A stretch of 64,000 bases of DNA from CAVRQM01 sp965246915 (GCA_965246915.1 CBDFGB010000008.1:229706-293705); one strand, 5' to 3'. Numbered from the stretch's first letter, positions 8,380-17,473 are shown. Notes: generated by a model not told the origin, from the sequence alone. Numbers and translations are program-made.

Positions 8380-9283
8380 CTACCTGACTGGCATTGCCAT
8401 GCGCGTCGCGGCGTTCCCCCAGCCCGGTCAGACGATGATCGCGACGGGGGTGGAGCGAAGCCACGGCGGCAAGGGTAGTAACCAGGCGATCCAGGCGGCC
8501 CGCTGCGGCGCGCTCGTGGATTTGCTTAGCGCGGTAGGGCTTGACGAGGCCGGCAACCATGCGGCGCGACAATGGGCGGTCGACGGAGTCGACGCGCAGG
8601 CGGTCGAGCGAAGCGCCGATCGGGCAACCGGGATCGGCTTCATCCTGGTCAACCGGGACGGCGAGAACCAGATCGTGATCGATCCGGGCGCCACGGTCCG
8701 TTGCTCCGAGGCGTTCGTGCTGCGCCGGGCCGACAAATTCCGCGACGCCGCGGTCGTCGTGACGCAGCTTGAAATTCCGTTCTCGGGCGCCCGCGCGGCA
8801 TTGACCGCCGGCCGCCGCGCCACCGCGCGGACGGTGCTTAATCCCGCGCCGAGCGAGGCGCCGTTGCCCGACGATGTGTGGTCGCTCGTGGACTATGTCG
8901 TGGCCAACGAGGGTGAAGCCGAGGCGCTGTGTGGTAGCGGCTCCGCCATCGCGAATGGCCGCGCGCTTTCGACCCGCGTCGGTTTCGCCGCGGTGATCAC
9001 CGCGGGCGCGCAGGGTGCGTTCGTCTTCCCGCGCGAGGGAACGGCATGGCGAGTGCCCGCGCCGCACATCAACGTGGTCGACACGACCGGCGGCGGCGAC
9101 GCGTTCTGCGGCGCCTTCGCCGCCGCCCTCTCCCGTACTGCACCGCTCGACCAGGCGGTGCGACAGGGCACGGCGGCGGGCAGCCTCGCCTGCACCCGCG
9201 CCGGGGTCGTCTCCGCGCTGCACGGACAGGCGGCGATCAGCGATCTGGCCAACACGCTCTCGATCGAGGCCGTTGCGACATGA
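8351..9283 (+). CDS. rbsK: PfkB-family sugar kinase, ribokinase-like
   Basis: A 310-residue cytoplasmic kinase that should transfer phosphate from ATP to the imported sugar. The first PfkB signature is GGKGSNQA (39-46), very close to the ribokinase form. The second, near residue 243, is DTTGGGDAF, with the catalytic Asp and the anion-hole glycines (usual form DTTGAGD). The length matches ribokinases (about 305). It overlaps the regulator before it by 29 bases and the permease after it by four (ATGA). The adjacent RbsD pyranase supports D-ribose or a similar furanose as substrate, but another pentose or hexose is possible. Confidence 0.8.
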   Translation: MTRRIVVVGSYLTGIAMRVAAFPQPGQTMIATGVERSHGGKGSNQAIQAARCGALVDLLSAVGLDEAGNHAARQWAVDGVDAQAVERSADRATGIGFILVNRDGENQIVIDPGATVRCSEAFVLRRADKFRDAAVVVTQLEIPFSGARAALTAGRRATARTVLNPAPSEAPLPDDVWSLVDYVVANEGEAEALCGSGSAIANGRALSTRVGFAAVITAGAQGAFVFPREGTAWRVPAPHINVVDTTGGGDAFCGAFAAALSRTAPLDQAVRQGTAAGSLACTRAGVVSALHGQAAISDLANTLSIEAVAT

Positions 9284-10281
9284 GCGAGGTCCTTCCAGTC
9301 CCGGCCATACCGAGATCGTCGCCATGGCGGGTCCTGCAACGTCTTCTTCTGACGCGGGAGGCCGGCGTCTTCCTGGCCCTGGCGGCGCTTTGCCTGTTGT
9401 TCGCGCTGGCCTCGCCGGTGTTTCTCTACAAGGTCAATCTGCTGAATCTGCTGCGCCAGGTGTCGCTGCTCGGCATCATGGCGATCGGCGCCACGTTCGT
9501 TCTGATTTCGTCGGAGGTCGACCTTTCCGTAGGCTCCGTCTACGGCTGCGCCGGCTTGGTCGCCGGTTCAATGATCCTGGCCGGCGTGCCGGAGCTCGCC
9601 GCACTAGTGGGCGCGGTCGCGATCGGCGTGGCGATCGGCACGCTGAATGGCGCGGTGACAGTGGTGGGCCGCATTCCATCCTTCATCACGACCCTTGGAA
9701 CGTTGTATCTCGTGCGTGGCGCCACGCTCGTCATCAGCGGCGGCTTCCCGGTGTCCCTGCCGCACGATGCCCATATGGCGCCGTTGGTGACGTTCCTGGC
9801 GCAAGGGCGCGTCCTTGGCGGGTTGTCACTGCAGGTCGTGTTGCTTGGAGCCGTCGCGGTGCTTGGCTATTTCGTGCTGCACCGCTCGACCCTGGGTTTC
9901 CACATTTTTGCAATCGGCGGCAATGAGCGCGCCGCGCGTATCGTCGGCGTCCCGGTCGGCCGCACCAAGATCGCCGCCTTCGGGCTTGCAGGCGGTCTCG
10001 GCGCATTCGCCGGCGTGGTGAACTTCGGGTTTCTTGAGAATGTGCAGCCGGTCACTGGCCAGGGGCTGGAACTGGATGTGATCGCGGCCGTGATCATTGG
10101 CGGCACGCGGCTCGGCGGCGGCGAGGGATCGGTCGTCGGCACGCTGCTCGGGGTTCTGCTGATCGGGGTGGTGCGCAACGGGCTAGTGCTGCTCGGCGTG
10201 ACGCCGTTTTGGCAGACGACGCTGATCGGCGCGGTGGTGATCGCCGCCGCGCTGATCGGTGGACTCACCAACAAGAAATAG
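9280..10281 (+). CDS. ABC sugar importer, permease (RbsC type)
   Basis: A 333-residue inner-membrane protein with about eight to ten hydrophobic segments. It carries the branched-chain/ribose-type permease signatures: GATFVLISSEVDLSVGSVYG near residue 70, GRIPSFITTLGTLYLVRG, GGNERAARIVGVPV and VIIGGTRLGGGEGSVVGTLL. It forms the channel of a CUT2-class importer with the ATPase at 11329 and the binding protein at 10315. The ATG at 9280 overlaps the kinase stop (ATGA), so the two are translationally coupled. Confidence 0.88.
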   Translation: MSEVLPVPAIPRSSPWRVLQRLLLTREAGVFLALAALCLLFALASPVFLYKVNLLNLLRQVSLLGIMAIGATFVLISSEVDLSVGSVYGCAGLVAGSMILAGVPELAALVGAVAIGVAIGTLNGAVTVVGRIPSFITTLGTLYLVRGATLVISGGFPVSLPHDAHMAPLVTFLAQGRVLGGLSLQVVLLGAVAVLGYFVLHRSTLGFHIFAIGGNERAARIVGVPVGRTKIAAFGLAGGLGAFAGVVNFGFLENVQPVTGQGLELDVIAAVIIGGTRLGGGEGSVVGTLLGVLLIGVVRNGLVLLGVTPFWQTTLIGAVVIAAALIGGLTNKK

Positions 10282-10314
10282 CGCCCGCGGGGCGCACATA
10301 GGGAGGAAACCAAC

Positions 10315-11292
10315 GTGAACAGACTCATCATCGTCGGCCTGCTGGCGGCAACCGCTCTGGCCGGTCAGGCATCAGCCCAGACGCCCATGAAGGATTTCCA
10401 GCTATCGTCGGCGATCAAAGCCCACGCCACGGCCGGCAAGACGCCCGTGTTCATCGTCTCGTATCACGACCCCGCTCTGTCGGTCGCGGTGCCGATGCGC
10501 CGCGGCGTGGAGGCGGCGGCCAAGGAGCTGAACGTCGACGCGCGGTTCACCGGCCCGGTCGGCGGCGGCGCCGAGAAGCAGGTGGCCGAGCTGGAGAACT
10601 GGATCACCAAGGGCGTTGATGGGCTGGCGGTATCGTCGAGTTCCACGGATGCGCTCGCCCCCATCATCAACCAGGCGTTGGCCGCCGGCATCCCGGTCGT
10701 AACCTTCAACACCGACAACCCGGCCAGCCAACGCCTTTCGTTCGTCGGCCAGGATCTCGTCTATTCCGGTGTCGCGATGGGCGAGGAGCTGCTGAAGCGC
10801 ACGGGTCCGAAGGGCCGCGTGCTCATCTTCACGGTCGATGCCGCCGCGCAATGGTCGAAGGACCGCGAGGGGGGCGCTCGCGAAGCGTTGGCGAAGGCCC
10901 CGGGCGTCGTGCTGGCCGGCGTCGTCAACACCACCAACGAGCCGCAGCAGATCTACGCCGCGATCGAGAACGCGATGCTGGCCAACCCAGACATCACGGG
11001 CATCATCTCGCTCGACTGCTGCAGCTTTCCGGCGATCGGCCAGTATCTCGATCGCAACGGGCTGGCCGGCAAGGTGCCGGTGGTCGGCTCCGATCTGCTG
11101 CCGCAAACGCGCGAGATGATCGTCTCCGGCGCACTGACCTCGACCATCAGCCAGAACCCGCAGCGGCAGGGCCATGACTCGGTGCTGGTGCTGAACGACA
11201 TCTACGCGCACGGCAAGATGCCGCCCACGCACACCGATACCGGCGTGGACATCATCGACCAGGCCAACGTCGCCAAGCATCAGGCCGAATAG
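10315..11292 (+). CDS. ABC sugar importer, periplasmic binding protein (RbsB type)
   Basis: A 325-residue exported protein. The signal peptide covers residues 1-21 (cleaved at QASA/Q). The mature part is a periplasmic-binding-protein type 1 fold: TPVFIVSYHDPALSVAVPM, EKQVAELENWITKGVDGLAV, AAGIPVVTFNTDNP and GKVPVVGSDLLPQTREM. It delivers the sugar to the permease at 9280. The GTG start at 10315 follows GGGAGGAAAC at good spacing. A DCCS pair of adjacent cysteines near residue 238 is unusual for a periplasmic receptor. Confidence 0.88.
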   Translation: MNRLIIVGLLAATALAGQASAQTPMKDFQLSSAIKAHATAGKTPVFIVSYHDPALSVAVPMRRGVEAAAKELNVDARFTGPVGGGAEKQVAELENWITKGVDGLAVSSSSTDALAPIINQALAAGIPVVTFNTDNPASQRLSFVGQDLVYSGVAMGEELLKRTGPKGRVLIFTVDAAAQWSKDREGGAREALAKAPGVVLAGVVNTTNEPQQIYAAIENAMLANPDITGIISLDCCSFPAIGQYLDRNGLAGKVPVVGSDLLPQTREMIVSGALTSTISQNPQRQGHDSVLVLNDIYAHGKMPPTHTDTGVDIIDQANVAKHQAE

Positions 11293-11328
11293 AAGCGACG
11301 TGACGGCGAAATCGGAACGATCCGCGCC

Positions 11329-12798
11329 GTGACCGCATTGCTGGACGTGAGGGGGGTCGGGAAGCGATTCGGGGCGCAATGGGTCTTGCGCGACGTCGAT
11401 TTTTCGGTGCTGCCGGGCGAGGTGCATGCGCTGCTGGGCGAGAACGGCGCGGGCAAGTCGACCTTGATCAAGCTGCTGGCGGGCGTTCACGCGCCCGACC
11501 AGGGCTCGATCAGCGGCCCGGACGGCACGAAACTCCAACTCCGCACGCCGCGCGACGCCCTCGCCGCGGGGATCGCGGTGGTGCACCAGGAACTCGACCT
11601 GTTCGACAATCTGAGCATCGCCGAGAACATGGCGCTCGGCCCGCAGCGCGCCGGGGTGCTGCGGCCATCCGGGCGGCTGATGCAGGCGCGGGCCATCGCC
11701 GCGCTGGCGCGCCTTGGAGCCGAGGTCCATCCGGAGCGTCGGGTCGGGTCGTTGTCGACCTCGATGAAGCAGCTCGTCGCAGTGGCGAAAGTGCTGTCGT
11801 GGCGGGCCCGCGTGCTGATCCTCGACGAGCCGACTTCCGCACTCAACAGCGAGGAGGCGTCAGCCCTGCTGGCTCGTATCGCTGCGCTGAAGGCGGGCGG
11901 CCTCAGCGTCGTCTATGTCTCGCACAAGCTTGGCGAGGTGTTCGCGATCGCCGATCGCGTCACGATGCTGCGGGACGGGAGGCGCGTCGGAACCTGGCCG
12001 GTCGCCGAGCTGGACCACGACCGCGTCGTGCACGCCATGCTGGGACGCACGCCAAGCGACCTGTTCCCGCCGCCCGGCGCACCGCGAGACACGGCCCCGG
12101 TCTGCCGGGTCACGGCGCTGCGAGGCGCCGTGCTCCGCGACGTTTCTGTGGATCTTCGCCCCGGAGAAATCCTCGCCTTGGCGGGCCTGCCGGACTCTGG
12201 CGCCTCGTCGCTGCTGCGCAGCCTATTCGGGCTCGACCGGATTGCGTCCGGCGACATCCAGATCGGCGGCCGCCGATATGACCCATCAGACCCCGCGCGG
12301 GCGATCCGCTGCGGCCTCGCCTACGTGCCGGCGGACCGTTTGCGCGACGGCCTGCTGCCGCTGATGAGCGTGCTGCGCAACGTCGGCGCGGTCTCCGAGG
12401 CGCGGGCGACGCTTTCGCGCGCCGACCGGCGGGAGCGCGCGCTTGGGTCGATCCGCCGGCTTGGCGTGCGGGCGGGTTCGATGCTGAGCCGGATCACGTC
12501 GCTGTCAGGCGGCAACCAGCAAAAAGCGCTGATCGCCCGGTGGCTGATGGTGCGTCCGCAAATTCTGCTGCTGGATGACCCCACGCGGGGCGTCGACATC
12601 GGCGCCAAAATCGAGATTTATCGATTGTTGCGCGATGCGGCGCAGGCCGGCATGGCGATCGCGTATACCTCATCTGAATCGCTCGAGCTGGCCCAGCTCG
12701 CCGATCGGATCCTGGTGTTCCGCCACGGAAGCGTCGCCGAGGAGATCATCGGCCGGATCGCCCACGAAGCGCTCGACCGCAAGGTGGCCGCGGCATGA
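11329..12798 (+). CDS. ABC sugar importer, duplicated ATPase (RbsA/XylG type)
   Basis: A 489-residue protein with two ABC domains in tandem. The first has a full Walker A (GENGAGKST, about 37-45), a Walker B (VLILDEPTSAL) and an atypical signature (LSTSMKQ). The second has a degenerate Walker A (LPDSGASSLL, no Lys) but a full signature (LSGGNQQK) and ILLLDDPTRGVD, as is normal for the C-terminal half of RbsA-type proteins. It powers import through the permease at 9280. GTG start at 11329, 36 bases after the binding-protein gene. Confidence 0.88.
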   Translation: MTALLDVRGVGKRFGAQWVLRDVDFSVLPGEVHALLGENGAGKSTLIKLLAGVHAPDQGSISGPDGTKLQLRTPRDALAAGIAVVHQELDLFDNLSIAENMALGPQRAGVLRPSGRLMQARAIAALARLGAEVHPERRVGSLSTSMKQLVAVAKVLSWRARVLILDEPTSALNSEEASALLARIAALKAGGLSVVYVSHKLGEVFAIADRVTMLRDGRRVGTWPVAELDHDRVVHAMLGRTPSDLFPPPGAPRDTAPVCRVTALRGAVLRDVSVDLRPGEILALAGLPDSGASSLLRSLFGLDRIASGDIQIGGRRYDPSDPARAIRCGLAYVPADRLRDGLLPLMSVLRNVGAVSEARATLSRADRRERALGSIRRLGVRAGSMLSRITSLSGGNQQKALIARWLMVRPQILLLDDPTRGVDIGAKIEIYRLLRDAAQAGMAIAYTSSESLELAQLADRILVFRHGSVAEEIIGRIAHEALDRKVAAA

Positions 12799-12811
12799 CA
12801 AGGAGAATGAT

Positions 12812-13297
12812 GTGAAACGATCAGGGATCCTCAACGCCGCGCTGTCGCAGGCGATCGCGACCATGGGTCACGGCGAGATCATGATGGTCGTCGATGCGGG
12901 CTTTCCGATTCCAGCGGATGCATGGCGGATCGACCTCGCTGTAGTGCCGGGTGTGCCCGACCTCGCGACGCTGTATGCGGCGATCGCGCCGGAACTCATA
13001 GTCGAGCGCGTGATGTTCGCGACCGAACTGGAACAGAACAATACGCCGTTGCTGGCGACGTTGCGGCGCTGGTTCGATGCGCGCGACTTCCAGCCGGTCA
13101 GCTACGAGGAGACGATCGGCCCGCTGGCGCGACGCGCGAAGGTGATCGTCCGCTCCGGTGCGCAGGATCCGTGGGGCAACGTGGCGCTGGTCTCCGGGAT
13201 CGATGCGCACGCCTACTTTCGCGATCCGGCGGTTGGCGTGCCGGAGCGCTACCGCACGGCCATGGACCGGCCGGCCTTCGTCGCCGGGCGGGACTGA
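12812..13297 (+). CDS. rbsD: D-ribose pyranase / fucose mutarotase family (RbsD)
   Basis: A 161-residue cytoplasmic protein of the RbsD/FucU family, which interconverts pyranose and furanose (or anomeric) forms so that the kinase receives its proper substrate. The active-site His is in TMGHGEIMMVVDAGFP (His20, Asp28), and the C-terminal DPWGNVALVSG stretch matches FucU-like members. At 161 residues it is nearer FucU (about 140-150) than short RbsD (about 139), so fucose-type mutarotase is an alternative. The start is a GTG at 12812, six bases after AGGAG (12801-12805). Confidence 0.82.
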   Translation: MKRSGILNAALSQAIATMGHGEIMMVVDAGFPIPADAWRIDLAVVPGVPDLATLYAAIAPELIVERVMFATELEQNNTPLLATLRRWFDARDFQPVSYEETIGPLARRAKVIVRSGAQDPWGNVALVSGIDAHAYFRDPAVGVPERYRTAMDRPAFVAGRD

Positions 13298-13321
13298 ACA
13301 TTCACAACGAGGAGGACGCAG

Positions 13322-14257
13322 ATGGCTCTCACGACACAGCAGGTCGAGCAATATCGCGAGGACGGTTTCTTGATCGTCCCGGACCTGTTCCGACCCAACG
13401 AACTGCAGCCGGTGATGGACGAGATCTCCGGCTTGGTGGACGACCTCGCGCGCGACCTGCACGGCGCCGGCAAGATCGCCGACATGCATGCCGAAAAGGG
13501 CTTCTTTGAGCGCCTGACGTGCCTGGAGCGCGACTTCAAGGGCGCCGCGGTGCTCATCCACACTCGCGGCCATCTGGGGCCGAAGCTCGCGAACCTGTGG
13601 TCCTCGCCGAAGCTGCTGGACATCGTCGAGCAGTTCATCGGCCCCGACATCGCCGGGCACCCCGTCTGGAACATCCGCTCCAAGACTCCCGACACGGGAT
13701 TGATGACGGTGCCCTGGCACCAGGACACCGCCTATCTCGGCGACGGCGCCGAGACGACCTTGCAGCCGACCGCGTGGATCCCGTTCCTGGATGCCAATGC
13801 CGTCAATGGCGGCCTGCAGGTGCTGCGGGGCGGCCACAAGCCGGGCCGAGTGGTTCGCCACCGGCTTGAAAGCTCGGTCGGCAACAAGAAGTCCTGGTAT
13901 CTCTATATCGACGAAAGCGATCTGCCGCCGGGCGATCTGGTGACATGCGAGATGGCGTTCGGCTCGGTGCTGTTCCTCAATCAGCTCATCCCGCATCGCT
14001 CGTTGGAGAACCGGTCCGACAAGGTGCGCTGGAGCGTCGATCTGCGCTGGCAGGATCCGAAGCTGCCGAATGGTGACCAGGGCGGCGCGGGCGTCATTGT
14101 GATGCGCAAGGCCAACGATCCTTTGTTCCGGGTCGACTGGGATGCCTGGGCGGCCGAGCAGCGCCGCGCCTATGCAATCCAGCGCGGCCTAACGGACAAT
14201 AGATTCGATACCACGGTATCCGGAAAGTGGATGGAGCGTTGGCGCGCGATGGCCTGA
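13322..14257 (+). CDS. Phytanoyl-CoA dioxygenase (PhyH)-family Fe(II)/2-oxoglutarate oxygenase
   Basis: A 311-residue protein with the facial triad of this oxygenase family: H133 and D135 in PWHQDTAYLG and H225 in LIPHRSLENRSD. R236 is placed to bind the 2-oxoglutarate carboxylate. Family members hydroxylate CoA esters, natural products, ectoine or small metabolites. The substrate here is unknown. It is the last gene of the ribose-type operon, 24 bases after rbsD with a good GAGGA site, so it probably acts on the imported sugar or a derivative. A strong hairpin follows at 14369. Confidence 0.82.
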   Translation: MALTTQQVEQYREDGFLIVPDLFRPNELQPVMDEISGLVDDLARDLHGAGKIADMHAEKGFFERLTCLERDFKGAAVLIHTRGHLGPKLANLWSSPKLLDIVEQFIGPDIAGHPVWNIRSKTPDTGLMTVPWHQDTAYLGDGAETTLQPTAWIPFLDANAVNGGLQVLRGGHKPGRVVRHRLESSVGNKKSWYLYIDESDLPPGDLVTCEMAFGSVLFLNQLIPHRSLENRSDKVRWSVDLRWQDPKLPNGDQGGAGVIVMRKANDPLFRVDWDAWAAEQRRAYAIQRGLTDNRFDTTVSGKWMERWRAMA

Positions 14258-14368
14258 CCAGTTATCAAGTTTCTGCGAACCGGGCCAAGCTCATGTTCTG
14301 CAGCGCGGCTTTCCTGCGCCGCCATCACCTGGGCGTGCTCAAGCATGCCGCCGTTTGCCAGTTTCAAC

Positions 14369-14396
14369 GGGCGCGGCGTTCCACGTCGCCGCGCCC
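14369..14396. terminator. Hairpin terminator between convergent operons
   Basis: A perfect ten-base stem, GGGCGCGGCG (14369-14378) and CGCCGCGCCC (14387-14396), with an eight-base loop. It lies between the PhyH gene (+) and the hydroxyacid dehydrogenase gene (-). No T run on the plus strand. Confidence 0.6.
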
Positions 14397-14409
14397 CGGC
14401 CCACGGCCG

Positions 14410-15420
14410 TTATGCCATTGCATCCACGTCCCTCAAGACAAAAGCCCCGTCCGCTCCGCTCAGGACTGAGCGATTGACAACCAAGTTCGGGTCCAAAGTT
14501 CCGTCCAGCCCAGCAAGCGCGTTGCGCACTGTTGTAAGGCCCATCGCCAGAAGCGAGGCGTCCGTGAGTGCCGCCGAATGTGGGCTGAGTGCGATGCGCC
14601 TTTCGCCAAGCAAGGCGGAGTCGACCGGCAACGGTTCGGTCTCGAATGTGTCGAGCCCGGCGCCGTGCAGATGCCTCGTCCGGACCGCTTCCAGCAATGC
14701 GGCCTCGTCGATCAAGCCGCCGCGGCTTGCGTTCACGACGATCGCACCTCGTGGCAACAGCGCGAGCTCGGCCGCGCCGAGCATGTGCCGTGTCGCCTCC
14801 GTCAGCGGCACGTGCAGGCTGACCACGTCTGCCGATCTCAGCGCCTCGGAAAGGTCGCCGATGACGGTCACGGCTGAATTGGCGTTCGGTGCAAAGTAGG
14901 GATCGAACACGCTGACGCGCATGCCGAACGCCTCGCCGCGCGCCGCGACCTCGCGGCCAATCCGGCCGAAGCCGACGACGAGCAGCCGGCGGCCCTTTAG
15001 TTCGACACCCTGGATCCGGCCGCGAGCGGCGAAGTCGCCCGCCCGTGTCGCGGCGTCGAGTTCGATGGCGGCGCGTGCCGCCATGAGCATCAGCAGCATG
15101 GTTTGCTCCGCGACGGCGACCGAGTTGACCGGTCCTACGACGGTGACCGGGATGCCGCGCGCCGTGCACGCGTCCACCGGGATGTTGTCGTAGCCGACGC
15201 CGTGCCGCGACACGATTTTGAGTCGCCGTGCGGCAGCTATCACCGAGCTCGACAAAAGCGCATCGCGTATCGTAATCGCATCGATGTCGGCCACGCGGGA
15301 AAGCAGGTTCGCCTCGGAGATGTCCGTTACGACATGATAGGCGATGTCGTCGCGTTCATCCAGCAGCGCCAGAGCTTCCTGGCGCAGCGGCTGGATAACA
15401 AGCACCTGCCTGCGATTCAT
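14410..15420 (-). CDS. D-isomer-specific 2-hydroxyacid dehydrogenase
   Basis: A 336-residue NAD-dependent oxidoreductase. The cofactor motif is GFGRIG (150-155), and the catalytic triad is R233 (ASRGGLIDEA), E262 (TFETEPLP) and H281 (LSPHSAALT). The N-terminal SRHGVGYDNIPVDA matches the substrate domain of phosphoglycerate-dehydrogenase-like enzymes. The reaction is 2-oxoacid to D-2-hydroxyacid or the reverse; the substrate is unknown. It is the last gene of the long minus-strand locus, three bases after the LVIVD gene, and so probably handles a late intermediate of that pathway. Confidence 0.85.
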   Translation of the reverse strand: MNRRQVLVIQPLRQEALALLDERDDIAYHVVTDISEANLLSRVADIDAITIRDALLSSSVIAAARRLKIVSRHGVGYDNIPVDACTARGIPVTVVGPVNSVAVAEQTMLLMLMAARAAIELDAATRAGDFAARGRIQGVELKGRRLLVVGFGRIGREVAARGEAFGMRVSVFDPYFAPNANSAVTVIGDLSEALRSADVVSLHVPLTEATRHMLGAAELALLPRGAIVVNASRGGLIDEAALLEAVRTRHLHGAGLDTFETEPLPVDSALLGERRIALSPHSAALTDASLLAMGLTTVRNALAGLDGTLDPNLVVNRSVLSGADGAFVLRDVDAMA

Positions 15421-15423
15421 GTG

Positions 15424-16671
15424 TCAGAGCATTTCGATGATGTGCATGCCGGCGTTCATGTCCGTGGTGTAGAGCAGCCCGCTCCGGTCGGCATACACGT
15501 CCGTCGTGTCGACGACCAGCGGCCGGCCGGGCCGAAAGTCCATGAGGCGGGACGGCGCGGCGGGCACCAGAGCCGCGATTTCCTTCGGGCGGAACCGATC
15601 GCCGAGGTCGTAGGCGCGCAGGCCGGCGTTCTGGTACGTCACGAACACGATGTTGGAGCTCTGGAATGCCTCCGAACGGTTCTCGTGGATGTTGTGCGGT
15701 CCGAATTGGCCGCCCTTGGCAACGTAATCCTGTTCGTCGGGGATTGGCAGCGTCGCGATGCTGATCGGCTTGGCGGGGTCGCTGATGTCGAACACCCAGT
15801 TTCGCTTGACCCCGTCCTCGCAATTGTCGAACACCGCTTCCTCGACCACGACCATCAGGCCGCGCTCCAGTATCGGCAATGCGTTGTGCGTGCCGCCGGC
15901 GAAAGGCGGGCAGAAATTCACGTGTGCGAGCATCCGAGGATCGCGCCGGTCGCTCACGTCGATCGTTGTGACGCCACCGTCGCGCCACGCGGCGCAGGCG
16001 AGGTCTCCCTTTACGATGGGATGGTGCAGCGCGTAGCGCAGTTTGGGGTCCCAGCTCGGCCGTTCTCCGGCCGCCACGTTCATTCCCGGCAGCCAGAGCG
16101 TGCTGACCGGCTCCGGTTTTCGCGGGTCGTCGATGTCGACGATCATGAAGATGTCGTCGCTGAAGCCGGGCGGCAGGACGGAGATGTAGGCCCAACGTCC
16201 ACCGTCATACCAGATGCGATGCACGCCGAGGCCGGGCAGGGGAAAGAACGAGATCTCTCGCGGCTCGGCAGGGCGGGAGATGTCGTAGAGCCGCAGGCCG
16301 GCGGAATGCTCCCCCGGCAGCCCGCCAGCGGCGATCTTGTCGCCGATCGAGCCGCGATAGTAGTCAGCGGGCGTGAGGTCGTCGCCGCGCAGCATGTCGC
16401 GCATGTTGTTGACGATCAGCAGGTCCCCGCAAGTCTGCAGGTGCTGGCTCCATGTGCCGGCAGGCTGCGGCACATGGCGCACGAAGACCGGGTTCTTCGG
16501 ATCGTGCACGTCGATGACCGAAAATCCGCCGGAAAAGACATGCCCGACATAGGCGTGGCCGCGGCTCACCATCACCTGGATCCCGTCAGCGCGCCCGCCC
16601 TGGTCGGAATGGCCGACGATGCGCATGTTGCGCGCGTGGTCGGCGACGAGCGCCTGTTGATTTTCGAGCAT
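15424..16671 (-). CDS. LVIVD-repeat beta-propeller-like protein
   Basis: A 415-residue protein without signal peptide or membrane segment. It has repeated blades of the form FSVIDVHDPKNPVFV, LRLYDISRPAEPREIS, IFMIVDIDDPRKPEPV, VTTIDVSDRRDPRM and WVFDISDPAKPISI. This is the LVIVD repeat, which forms propeller-like folds. Conserved His/Asp positions between blades (HNALPIL, GPHNIHENRS) hint at metal or ligand binding. No activity is established for this family. It is co-transcribed with the SDR upstream and the hydroxyacid dehydrogenase downstream, suggesting a lactonase- or isomerase-like sugar-acid step, which is inference. Confidence 0.75.
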   Translation of the reverse strand: MLENQQALVADHARNMRIVGHSDQGGRADGIQVMVSRGHAYVGHVFSGGFSVIDVHDPKNPVFVRHVPQPAGTWSQHLQTCGDLLIVNNMRDMLRGDDLTPADYYRGSIGDKIAAGGLPGEHSAGLRLYDISRPAEPREISFFPLPGLGVHRIWYDGGRWAYISVLPPGFSDDIFMIVDIDDPRKPEPVSTLWLPGMNVAAGERPSWDPKLRYALHHPIVKGDLACAAWRDGGVTTIDVSDRRDPRMLAHVNFCPPFAGGTHNALPILERGLMVVVEEAVFDNCEDGVKRNWVFDISDPAKPISIATLPIPDEQDYVAKGGQFGPHNIHENRSEAFQSSNIVFVTYQNAGLRAYDLGDRFRPKEIAALVPAAPSRLMDFRPGRPLVVDTTDVYADRSGLLYTTDMNAGMHIIEML

Positions 16672-16688
16672 CGGGGGCCGCTCCTATC

Positions 16689-17453
16689 CTAGCGCGCGGA
16701 ATATCCGCCATCGACCGCAAGGATCGCGCCGGTGACGTACTTCGACTCGTCGCTGGCCAGGAACAGCGCCGCGTTCGCAATGTCGATCGCCTCTCCCAGG
16801 CCGAGCGGATGGTCGCGTCTCAGCTCCTCCATGACCCGGTCCGGATCACGTACCGTGTCGAGAAACCGCTGGAGCACCTCGGTCGGAATGGTGCCGGGGC
16901 AGATCGCATTGACGCGGATCCGGTCGGGCGCATGGCTTAGAGCCATAGCGCGCGTGAGGTTCACGACCGCGCCCATGCTCGCGCAATAGCCTGGGTGATA
17001 GGGCGAGCCGGTGATGCCGCTCTCAGACGATTGATGAATGATCGAGCCGCCGCCGCCGCGGCGCATGATCGGCACGACATGTCGGCTCACGATGTACTTG
17101 GCTTTGACATTGATGTCGAACATCAAATCCCATTCCGCCTCAGCTAGCGTCTCGACGGTGCCTGCGACGGAAACCCCGGCATTGTTATAGAGCGCGTCAA
17201 TTCGGCCAAACCGCGCCTCGATGGCCGCGACGCAGTTCGCAACGGTCGGCGTGTCCGTGAGGTCGCAGCGGAAGAATTCGGCAACGCCGCCGTGTGCGCG
17301 GATGTCGGCCGCCACGGCCTCGCCCTTTTCTTGCTTGATGTCCACCAACGCCACCTGCGCTCCGGCGCGGGCGAAGCGGCGCACCGAGGCCTCACCGAGT
17401 CCCTGCGCCGCGCCAGTGACAATCGCGACCTTGCCAGCGAGCCGATCGTCCAT
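16689..17453 (-). CDS. SDR-family oxidoreductase with Met at the catalytic Lys position
   Basis: A 254-residue classical short-chain dehydrogenase: TGAAQGLG (13-20), NNAG (90-93), a catalytic Ser in SSESG and a C-terminal LAVDGGYSAR. The active-site motif is odd: Y156-C-A-S-M160 instead of YxxxK, so the Lys that lowers the Tyr pKa and binds the nicotinamide ribose is Met. Either the protein is impaired or there is a base error (AAG to ATG). The ATG at 17453 follows AAGGAGGACG; an ATG at 17480 would add nine residues inside the preceding GntR gene. Probable role: oxidation of a polyol or sugar acid from the locus. Confidence 0.82.
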   Translation of the reverse strand: MDDRLAGKVAIVTGAAQGLGEASVRRFARAGAQVALVDIKQEKGEAVAADIRAHGGVAEFFRCDLTDTPTVANCVAAIEARFGRIDALYNNAGVSVAGTVETLAEAEWDLMFDINVKAKYIVSRHVVPIMRRGGGGSIIHQSSESGITGSPYHPGYCASMGAVVNLTRAMALSHAPDRIRVNAICPGTIPTEVLQRFLDTVRDPDRVMEELRRDHPLGLGEAIDIANAALFLASDESKYVTGAILAVDGGYSAR

Positions 17454-17473
17454 CTCGTCCTCCTTGGCCACGC

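Noticed and set aside
11329..12798. Degenerate second Walker A as a sign of an inactive ATPase
   Set aside because: The C-terminal halves of RbsA/XylG-type duplicated ATPases commonly have a degenerate Walker A while keeping the LSGGNQQK signature.
15103..16692. A 529-codon open frame on the plus strand
   Set aside because: Antisense to the hydroxyacid dehydrogenase and LVIVD genes, both of which have clear motifs; composition is that of a shadow frame.
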